Shown here: piece after piece, positions 20,474 to 27,640 of the stretch | Numbering within the stretch: position 1 is the stretch's first letter | Layout of the letters: every line of letters begins with the position of its first letter | Assembly (NCBI RefSeq): GCF_024979255.1 | Contig: NZ_JANLCN010000011.1 | Location: 62,001-126,000, forward strand | Origin: Herbiconiux moechotypicola | GTDB lineage: Bacteria > Actinomycetota > Actinomycetes > Actinomycetales > Microbacteriaceae | Direction: 5' to 3' | Length of the DNA: 64,000 bases | The notes under the pieces: model-generated | What the model was told of the DNA's origin: nothing | Seen by the model: the letters and a program-made list of their open reading frames with translations, nothing else | The model's database searches: none | Position numbers and translations under genes: made by a program

Positions 20474-21898
20474 TCAGATGTGGGCGCTCGTGACGGACTT
20501 GATGCGGGTGTAGTCCTCGAGGCCGTAGTAGCTGAGGTCCTTGCCGAAGCCGGAGTGCTTGAAGCCGCCGTGCGGGGTCTCGGCGGGGATGATCTGGTGG
20601 CAGTTGATCCACACGGCACCGAAGTCCAGGCGCGTGCTGAGGCGCGTGGCCCGGCCGTGGTCGCGCGTCCACACGCTCGACGCGAGCGCGTACTCCACGC
20701 CGTTGGCGAGCTCGAGCGCCTCCTCCTCGGTCGAGAAGGTCTGCACGGTGAGCACGGGCCCGAAGATCTCGGTCTGCACCACCTCGTCGTGCTGCTGCAC
20801 GCCGGCGACCACGGTCGGCTCGACGAAGTAGCCGGGGCCGTGGGTGGTGCCCCCGGCGATCACGCGTGCGTGGGCGGGCAGCCGGTCGAGCACACCGCGG
20901 ATGCGGTCGAACTGCGCGGCGCTGTTGACGGGCCCGAAGTAGGCGTCCACATCGGGAGCGCCGACGGGCAGGGCGGCGGCCTGGGCCGCGAGCAGCTGCT
21001 CGAACCGCTCCGCGACCGACTCGTGCACGAGCACGCGGGTGGCCGCCGTACAGTCCTGGCCGGCGTTGAAGAAGGCCGCGCCCGCGATGCCCGCGGCGGC
21101 GGCCTCGAGGTCGGCGTCGTCGAACACCAGGCAGGGCGCCTTGCCACCGAGTTCGAGGTGCACGCGCTTGAGGTCGGCGGCGGCCGTCACCATCACCTGC
21201 GACCCGGCTCGGGTGCTGCCCGTGATGGCCACCATGTCGGCCTCCGGATGCGCGGAGAGCAGTTCACCCGTCGCCCGGGCACCGCACACCACGTTGAGCA
21301 CGCCGGCCGGGAGCACCTCGGCGGCGAGCTCGGCGAGCCGCACCGTGGTGGCCGGCGTCGACTCGGCGGGCTTCAGCACGACGGTGTTGCCCGCGGCCAG
21401 GGCGGGCGCGATCTTCCAGATCGCCATCATGAACGGGTAGTTCCAGGGCGTGACCTGCGCGATCACGCCGACCGGCTCGCGGCGGATGGAGCTGGTGAAC
21501 CCCTCCCAGTACTCGGTCTGGGTGAGGCCGGTCGTCACCCGCACCGCTCCGGCGAAGAAGCGCAGCACGTCGGCGCCGCGCTCGATCTCGACCGCCCTCG
21601 TGAACTCGCGGCGCTTGCCGGTGAGGCGGATCTCGAGCTCGGCGAGCTCGTCGGCGTGCTCCACGATCAGCGCCGCGAGCGCGAGCAGGCGCTCGGAACG
21701 ATGTTGCGGCGTGGTGCGGCCCCAGCTCCCGAAGGCTCGGCGCGCAGCAGCGAAGGCCGCGTCGACCTCGGTCGCCCCCGCCACCGCGGCGGAGCCGATC
21801 GTCACCCCGCTCGCCGGGTCGACGAGGAGGAGGGCATCCCCCGTGCCGGGGATCGACTCCCCGTCGATGACATGGCCGATGCTCAGTGTGTCCGTCAT
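20474..21898 (-). CDS. NAD(P)-dependent aldehyde dehydrogenase
   Basis: 474 residues. Catalytic Cys283 (FFNAGQDCTAATR), general base Glu249 (LELGGKAP), Asn153 (PWNYPF) and the GSTRAG cofactor loop are all present. The overall wording is close to betaine/gamma-aminobutyraldehyde dehydrogenases. The ATG at 21898 has an AGGAG site about nine bases upstream. It probably oxidises the product of the adjacent alcohol dehydrogenase or of the amidohydrolase-released fragment. Confidence 0.93.
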   Translation of the reverse strand: MTDTLSIGHVIDGESIPGTGDALLLVDPASGVTIGSAAVAGATEVDAAFAAARRAFGSWGRTTPQHRSERLLALAALIVEHADELAELEIRLTGKRREFTRAVEIERGADVLRFFAGAVRVTTGLTQTEYWEGFTSSIRREPVGVIAQVTPWNYPFMMAIWKIAPALAAGNTVVLKPAESTPATTVRLAELAAEVLPAGVLNVVCGARATGELLSAHPEADMVAITGSTRAGSQVMVTAAADLKRVHLELGGKAPCLVFDDADLEAAAAGIAGAAFFNAGQDCTAATRVLVHESVAERFEQLLAAQAAALPVGAPDVDAYFGPVNSAAQFDRIRGVLDRLPAHARVIAGGTTHGPGYFVEPTVVAGVQQHDEVVQTEIFGPVLTVQTFSTEEEALELANGVEYALASSVWTRDHGRATRLSTRLDFGAVWINCHQIIPAETPHGGFKHSGFGKDLSYYGLEDYTRIKSVTSAHI

Positions 21899-21927
21899 CT
21901 CGATGCTCCTGTCGTCAGCCGTCGTGG

Positions 21928-23580
21928 TCACGAGCGTGTCACCGCCCCCGAGTCGTGCACCAGCTCGCCGCCCACGATGGTGGCGCCCACGCTCACTCCG
22001 TCGAGGCGGTCGGGCGCCACGGCGAGCAGGTCGTCGCTCAGCACGGCCAGGTCGGCGAGCATCCCGCGCGACAGCGTGCCCTTGCGGTGCTCCTCGTGCG
22101 CGGCGTAGGCGGAGCCGTAGGTGTAGGCCCGCAGCGCCTGGGCGGGTGTGATGCCCTCCTCGGGCGCGATCAGCTGCCCCTGCTCGGTGCGGCGGTTGAC
22201 CATGGCGTGGATGCTGCGGATGGGGTCGGCCGCCACGATCGGCGCGTCGGTCGACCCGGGCAGCACGATGTCGCGCTCGAGCCAGCTGGCCATGCGGTAG
22301 AGCATCTCCATGCGGTCGGGCCCGACGGCCGCCAGGAGGCCGTCGCCGGTCTCGAGCAGGAAGGTGCCCTGCGGGTCGGGGATGAGGCCGAGAGCGGCCA
22401 CCCGGTCGAGCTGGTCGGGCCGCGAGATGCCGCAGTGCTCGATGCGGTGCCGCGGATCGGCGCGCGGGTGCAGTCGCTGCGCCTCGTCGACGGCGTCCAT
22501 CACGAGGTCGAGGGCGTGGTCGCCGATGGCGTGCATCGCCACCTGCCAGCCGTTGCGGTGCGCGCCCACCACCATGCGCTTCAGCTCCGACTCGTCCTGG
22601 ATGAGCAGGCCCGTGTTGCCGGGGGCATCGTGGAACTCGCAGCACACGGCCGCGGTGCGCCCGATCAGCGAGCCGTCGGTGAGCACCTTCACGCCGGTGA
22701 GGCGCAGCCGGTCATCGCCGAGGCCCGAACGGATGCCGAGGTCGAGCCCCCAGCCCTCCTCGCCGCCACCAATCTCGCCCAGCTCGTGGAAGGCCCGGAT
22801 GTAGGGCATCACGTTCAGCCGCAGGTTGATCTCGCCGGCGTCGATGCCGTCCTGGTAGGCGCGGATCTCGATCGGCGTGCGGCCGATCTGCCCGGGCACG
22901 CCCACGCCCGGCTCGGTGATGCTGGTGATGCCGAGGCTCAGCAGCTCGGCCGAGGCGAGCCGGGAGCCGCGACGGTGCGTGGCGAGGGTCACCGGGAGGA
23001 AGAGCTCGTTCACCAGCTCTTGTGCGCGCTCCTGGAGCAGACCCGTGGGCAGACCCTCCGCATCCGTCTCCACCAGGCCGCCGTCGATGCGGGGGAGCAG
23101 TCGCAGGTCGCCGTGCCCGCCCGCCCGGAAGGCGGCGCTGTTCGCCACGCCCATGTGGCCGGACGTGTGCTCGAGGAAGACCGGGTTCTCGGGAGCGACG
23201 CGGTCGAGCACCGAGAGCAGCGGATGCGCGCCGAGCTTGTTCTGGTCGTAGCCGGTGCCGAGAACCCACTCGCCAGGCTCCGCGGCCTCGGCGGCCGTCT
23301 GCACGGCGCGGTAGAGGGAGTCGAGATCGGGGCACGCCGTGATCGAGAGGTCGACCTGCAGCAGACGGTGGCCGTAGAGGCTGAAGTGGAGGTGGGCGTC
23401 GTGGAAGCCGGGGACGGCGGGAGCACCCCCGAGGTCGAGCCTCGTCTCGGCGTCGGTGCCGTCGAGCTCGTCGTCGACCCCGATCACGCGGCCGGCGAAG
23501 ACGCCGATGCGCGTGGCCCAGGGGCGCCGGGCGTCGCCGGTCCAGATCCTGCCGTTCTCAATGAGGGTGTCGAGCTTCAT
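21928..23580 (-). CDS. Amidohydrolase (YtcJ-like, metal-dependent)
   Basis: 550 residues. Amidohydrolase superfamily with the first metal motif HDAHLH (His63, His65), later His residues in HAIGDHAL and RIEHC, and the final Asp in PGSTDAPI. The C-terminal composite domain carries GTLSRGMLADLAVLSDD. YtcJ-like proteins hydrolyse amide or ester bonds of varied small molecules. It is the first gene of the leftward operon, and a LysR gene diverges 108 bases away. Confidence 0.92.
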   Translation of the reverse strand: MKLDTLIENGRIWTGDARRPWATRIGVFAGRVIGVDDELDGTDAETRLDLGGAPAVPGFHDAHLHFSLYGHRLLQVDLSITACPDLDSLYRAVQTAAEAAEPGEWVLGTGYDQNKLGAHPLLSVLDRVAPENPVFLEHTSGHMGVANSAAFRAGGHGDLRLLPRIDGGLVETDAEGLPTGLLQERAQELVNELFLPVTLATHRRGSRLASAELLSLGITSITEPGVGVPGQIGRTPIEIRAYQDGIDAGEINLRLNVMPYIRAFHELGEIGGGEEGWGLDLGIRSGLGDDRLRLTGVKVLTDGSLIGRTAAVCCEFHDAPGNTGLLIQDESELKRMVVGAHRNGWQVAMHAIGDHALDLVMDAVDEAQRLHPRADPRHRIEHCGISRPDQLDRVAALGLIPDPQGTFLLETGDGLLAAVGPDRMEMLYRMASWLERDIVLPGSTDAPIVAADPIRSIHAMVNRRTEQGQLIAPEEGITPAQALRAYTYGSAYAAHEEHRKGTLSRGMLADLAVLSDDLLAVAPDRLDGVSVGATIVGGELVHDSGAVTRS

Positions 23581-23688
23581 GCCATCCGATTCGTCGTTCT
23601 GCCGGAACCGATTCCGACAGCGACGAGTCGACTACACCGCGCCCACGATCTCAAATGCATGAAGGTTCACAGTCTATGCTTTGGTTGC

Positions 23689-24594
23689 ATGCTCGACCTC
23701 CGCGTCTTCGCCTCCTTCGTCGCCGTCGTGCAGGAGGGCTCCATCTCGCGCGGGGCCCAGCGCACCGGTATCACGCAGCCCGCCATGAGCCGCCAGATCA
23801 GCGGGCTCGAACGCGACCTCGGCGTCGAGCTCCTCATCCGCGGGCCGGGGCCGCTCAGAACCACGCCCGCAGGCGCGAGATTTTACGAACGCGTAACAGA
23901 TCTGCTCTCCCACGCCGAGAACGTGATCGGCCGCACCAAGCAAGAGGGAGGGGAAGGGGCGCGCACCCTCCACGTGGTCGCACCCTCCGCCACGATCGAC
24001 TCGGGTATCGTGCCGTTCCTGGTGTCACGGGGCACGACGGCACCCCTGCTCGACTGCGAACCGGCCGACCCGTTCCTCGTCTTCGACATCGCCACGGCAC
24101 GGAACGCCGACATCGCGATCTCGACCAGGAACCCGCCCCCGGGCTGGGAGCGGATGCGCCTCTCCGACGGCCTCGTGCGGGCGCACATGCCGCGGCGGCA
24201 CCCGCTCGCCGGCCGGGCGTCGCTCACGCTCGAGGAGCTCTCGCCCGAGCCGCTCATCCTGCTCACGCCCAACAACGCGGCGCGGCGGGTGGTCGACCAC
24301 GCGGCATCGCAATCCGGGATCGAGTGGCAGCAGGCGCCACTCATCGTGCGGCACCCCTCGGTGGCGGCCGGGCTCGCCGCGGGCGGACAAGGGATCGCGC
24401 TGCTCACCGACGACTCGGCCCGGGGATGCGTGGCCGTGCCGGTCGTCGGCCCCGACGGTCCGCTGCTCGTGCCCGTCATCGCCGCGTGGAGCGCCACCCA
24501 TCCCCGCCGCGAGTACATCGAGACGGTGCTCGCCGAGCTCGTGCGCTTCCTCGACGTGCGGCACCGCCGTATCGTGCGCGCGAGTCGCGAGTGA
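23689..24594 (+). CDS. LysR family transcriptional regulator
   Basis: 301 residues. The N-terminal winged HTH (LRVFASFVAVVQEGSISRGAQRTGITQPAMSRQISGLERDLGVELLIR) is typical, followed by a LysR substrate-binding domain. The ATG at 23689 lies about eight bases after a TATGCT -10-like element (23675-23680), so the transcript may be leaderless. The shared region 23581-23688 is AT-richer than its surroundings. As the divergent neighbour of the amidohydrolase gene it is the likely activator of the whole 11.8-23.6 kb operon. Confidence 0.92.
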   Translation: MLDLRVFASFVAVVQEGSISRGAQRTGITQPAMSRQISGLERDLGVELLIRGPGPLRTTPAGARFYERVTDLLSHAENVIGRTKQEGGEGARTLHVVAPSATIDSGIVPFLVSRGTTAPLLDCEPADPFLVFDIATARNADIAISTRNPPPGWERMRLSDGLVRAHMPRRHPLAGRASLTLEELSPEPLILLTPNNAARRVVDHAASQSGIEWQQAPLIVRHPSVAAGLAAGGQGIALLTDDSARGCVAVPVVGPDGPLLVPVIAAWSATHPRREYIETVLAELVRFLDVRHRRIVRASRE

Positions 24595-24596
24595 AC

Positions 24597-25697
24597 TCAG
24601 TCGGGGCCGTTCACCCCGATTCGGCCGCGACGCAGCCCCTGCGACAGGCGGTGGGCGGGGCCCTCGACGACGCGCTGGAAGACTACGGCGACGGCGAGGC
24701 ACAGAAGGAGCGACACCCCGACCGTGAGCGGAACCGGACCCGCCAGGCGCGCCGCCGCGATCAGGACGGGCTCGTGGATGAGGTAGAGGCTGAACGAGAT
24801 CGTGCCGAGCCACAGGAACGGCGGGCTGGAGAACAGGCGCTGAAGAACCGGGTCGAAGCCCACCACCAGCGTGACGACGACGGCGGCCAGGAGCGAGGCG
24901 ACCGCATCGGCGCCCACGGCGAGGGCGTTGACGACGCTCGGCGTGAAGCCCGCTCGGAGGAGCTGACCGGTCGCCCAGGGCTGGCACGCCGCCGCCGCGA
25001 GTGCCGCTACGGCGATCGCGGTGGCGGGTCCGCCCGAGACCACGCGCCGGAACCTCGCGATCGCGGAGCCGAGGCGCTCCCATCCGAAGGCGAGCCCCAC
25101 GCCGATCGCGAACATGGGCAGGTACTGGAGCAGGGCCGAGCCGATCGCGGCGCCCGCGGCGCTCGTCACGACCCCGGCCGCCACGGCGCACCACCAGGGC
25201 GCGCGCCTGAGCACCGTCACGTACAGCACCAGCAGCATCGAGAACAACACCTCCCACTGGAGGCTCCACAGCGGCGACAGGTTACCGCTCACCCCGCTCA
25301 CGAGCGTGAGGTCGGCGACGACGTCGGTGACCCTGAACCGCTCGGGGTGGGTGTCGATCCAGGGTCCGAATCCGGTGCCCGTGCGCGGGACGAGCAGCAT
25401 GGTGACGATCGTGAAGGCCACCGCCGCGGCCACCGGGAGGTAGAGCCTCACGAGCCTCGAGAGCAGGTACGGGCCGTACTCGAAGCCGGAGCGCTGCGCC
25501 AGGCGGGTGAGTACGAGGCCGGAGAGCACGAAGAAGAGCCAGACCGCACGCCCGCCGACCGCCGACCCGGCCTCCACGAGCTCGGCCGGCACCGGCCACA
25601 CGAACGTGGGGTCGCCGAGGAGCACGAGCCGGGCGTGGCCCACCACCACGACCACGGCCGCGAGACCGCGCAACCCGTCGAGCGAAGCCAGTCGCAT
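24597..25697 (-). CDS. Acyltransferase 3 family membrane protein
   Basis: 366 residues, about ten membrane helices. The N-terminal signature LDGLRGLAAVVVVVGHA includes the catalytic His of the OafA/Acyl_transf_3 family. Members O-acylate cell-surface polysaccharides, lipids or antibiotics. The ATG at 25697 is preferred over an upstream in-frame start 16 codons earlier, because the family begins at RLASLDGLRG and a GGGG-rich site precedes it. It ends two bases from the LysR stop (convergent). Confidence 0.88.
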   Translation of the reverse strand: MRLASLDGLRGLAAVVVVVGHARLVLLGDPTFVWPVPAELVEAGSAVGGRAVWLFFVLSGLVLTRLAQRSGFEYGPYLLSRLVRLYLPVAAAVAFTIVTMLLVPRTGTGFGPWIDTHPERFRVTDVVADLTLVSGVSGNLSPLWSLQWEVLFSMLLVLYVTVLRRAPWWCAVAAGVVTSAAGAAIGSALLQYLPMFAIGVGLAFGWERLGSAIARFRRVVSGGPATAIAVAALAAAACQPWATGQLLRAGFTPSVVNALAVGADAVASLLAAVVVTLVVGFDPVLQRLFSSPPFLWLGTISFSLYLIHEPVLIAAARLAGPVPLTVGVSLLLCLAVAVVFQRVVEGPAHRLSQGLRRGRIGVNGPD

Positions 25698-25832
25698 CCC
25701 TGCCCCGTCGCTCTCGTTCGCCGATCGGCGACGCGGATGCGCCACCGCGCACGCAGACGAGAGCGACGGATAGGGATGGAAGCCGGGTCAGGTGCTCAAG
25801 CAGTATGACACAGCCCCCGAGACTTCCTCACC

Positions 25833-26660
25833 TCAGACGGTCTCGCGCGGGGAGACGGGACGGGCGTGCGCCAGGGTCCACTCCAGGGCGTAGTCGGCGA
25901 CGGACTCCCAGCCGGGGGCGCCACAGGTCCAGTGATCACGCCCCGGGAACTCGTGGTACTCGGTCAGCGCGGGCGACTTGCCCCAGTGCTTGGCGTTGGA
26001 CTTGTTGACCGCCGGCGGCATGATGTGGTCGGAGCCGCCGCCGATGAACAGCAGGGGAGCGCGGTCGACCGAGAAGTCGACCCAGGTGGCCTGGTGCCCG
26101 GGCTGGAAGTTCGCCAGCAGCCCGTACGCCCACACCCAGTTGCCGGGCGCGGCGATCGCGTAGCGCTCGTAGGCCGCATCCGACTCCTCGCGGCTCAGCG
26201 TATTCGTGAAGGCGTAGTGCCACTCGTCGGGGGTGAAGCCCACCGCACGGTGGTAGTTCGCCGGGTTCTTGAGGGCGGGGAAGAGCGATCGCGCCTGCGA
26301 GAGCGGCGTCACGCGCACACCCTCGACGGGGGCGGAGTCGATCGCGGCGCCCGCGACACCGAGGCCGCGGGCCAGCAGCATCTGCGTGAACAGGCCGCCG
26401 AAGGAGTGACCCATGATGATGGGCGGCGTGGGCAGCGCCTCGATCACGCCGGCCAGATGGTCGAGCGTCTCGGGCACGGTCAGCTTCGCGATCACCTCGG
26501 GGTTCTCGCGGAGCTCCTCGACCTCGATCTCGAAGCCCGGGTAGGTCGGGGTGACGACGGTGAAGCCCTGCGCCTCATAGCGGGCCTTCCACTCCTCCCA
26601 GCTGCGCGGGGTGACCCAGAGGCCGTGGACGAGGACGATGGTGTCGGGGGCGGTGCTCAT
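25833..26660 (-). CDS. Alpha/beta hydrolase
   Basis: 275 residues. Oxyanion-hole segment LVHGLWVTPRSWEEW, nucleophile Ser86 in GHSFGG, and the late Asp (GGGSDHIMPP) and His (GRDHWTCG) complete the triad. An AAAGGTACC ribosome site precedes the ATG at 26660. The upstream gene on the same strand is also an alpha/beta hydrolase; the two may be co-transcribed (79-base gap). Substrate unknown. Confidence 0.9.
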   Translation of the reverse strand: MSTAPDTIVLVHGLWVTPRSWEEWKARYEAQGFTVVTPTYPGFEIEVEELRENPEVIAKLTVPETLDHLAGVIEALPTPPIIMGHSFGGLFTQMLLARGLGVAGAAIDSAPVEGVRVTPLSQARSLFPALKNPANYHRAVGFTPDEWHYAFTNTLSREESDAAYERYAIAAPGNWVWAYGLLANFQPGHQATWVDFSVDRAPLLFIGGGSDHIMPPAVNKSNAKHWGKSPALTEYHEFPGRDHWTCGAPGWESVADYALEWTLAHARPVSPRETV

Positions 26661-26739
26661 GTCGGTACCTTTCGTGAGGGTGGAGTTGCCGGTGGATGCG
26701 GTCGGTGCGGTGCGGTCGAAGGGCGGCGGATGTGCGTCG

Positions 26740-27567
26740 TCAGCTGCGGAGGAACGCGAGAAGATCGGCGTGGAGGCGGTCGCGCTCGGTGTCGGGCAAC
26801 CCGTGCGCTCCCCCCTCGTAGACGAGGAGGCGGGCACCGGGCACCAGCTCCGCCGAGAGCCGGCCGCTCAGCTCGAAGGGCACGATCTGGTCGTCGTCGC
26901 CGTGTACCACGAGCGTGGGCACGTCGACGTCGGCGAGGTCGGCCCTGAAGTCGGTGGCGCTGAACGCCTCGATGCACTCGTAGGCGTTGCGGGTACCCGA
27001 GGCCAGCCCCTGCGACCAGAACGCGTCCCGGGTGCCCTGGGGCACATCCGATCGCCGGTTGTGCCCGAAGAAGGGGCCGTCGGCCAGCTGCCGGTAGAGC
27101 TCGGAGCGGTTCGCCGCCTCGCCGGCGCGGAGGCCGTCGAAGACCTCGGGCGGCACGCCGCCGGGGTTGTCGTCGCCGCGGCGGAGGAACGGGGGCACCG
27201 CCGAGACGAGCACGAGACGCGCCACCCGCACGCTGCCGTGGCGGGCGAGGTAGCGCACCACCTCGCCGCCGCCCGTCGAGTGGCCGACGAGCGTCACGCC
27301 CGACAGGCCGAGCGCGGTGAGCAGGCAGTCGAGATCGTCCGCATAGGTGTCCATGTCGTTGCCCGACCAGCTCCGGGTCGACCGGCCGTGGCCCCGCCGG
27401 TCGTGCGCGATCGCCCGGTAGCCCTCACGGGCGAGGTGGTGCGCGGCGGCCTCCCAGGCGTCGCCGTTGAGCGGCCAGCCGTGGCTGAGCAGCACCGGCT
27501 CGCCGTCGTCGGGGCCCCAGTCGCGGTAGAACAGGCGGGTGCCGTCGTCGGTGGTCACGTGCGGCAT
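26740..27567 (-). CDS. Alpha/beta hydrolase (cofactor-free perhydrolase/haloperoxidase type)
   Basis: 275 residues. Catalytic Ser97 in GHSTGGGEV, Asp in VHGDDDQIVP and His in EGGAHGLPDTERDRLHADLLAFL follow the pattern of non-heme chloroperoxidase/perhydrolase esterases. These are serine esterases with perhydrolase side activity. Divergent from the large LuxR-type regulator, with only a short shared upstream region. Confidence 0.92.
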   Translation of the reverse strand: MPHVTTDDGTRLFYRDWGPDDGEPVLLSHGWPLNGDAWEAAAHHLAREGYRAIAHDRRGHGRSTRSWSGNDMDTYADDLDCLLTALGLSGVTLVGHSTGGGEVVRYLARHGSVRVARLVLVSAVPPFLRRGDDNPGGVPPEVFDGLRAGEAANRSELYRQLADGPFFGHNRRSDVPQGTRDAFWSQGLASGTRNAYECIEAFSATDFRADLADVDVPTLVVHGDDDQIVPFELSGRLSAELVPGARLLVYEGGAHGLPDTERDRLHADLLAFLRS

Positions 27568-27640
27568 GGGCGGCCCTCCCTCGGTGTGCGATCAGACAAG
27601 CGGATGCGGGCGGGCCGCGCACCACGTGAAGCACGTAGTC

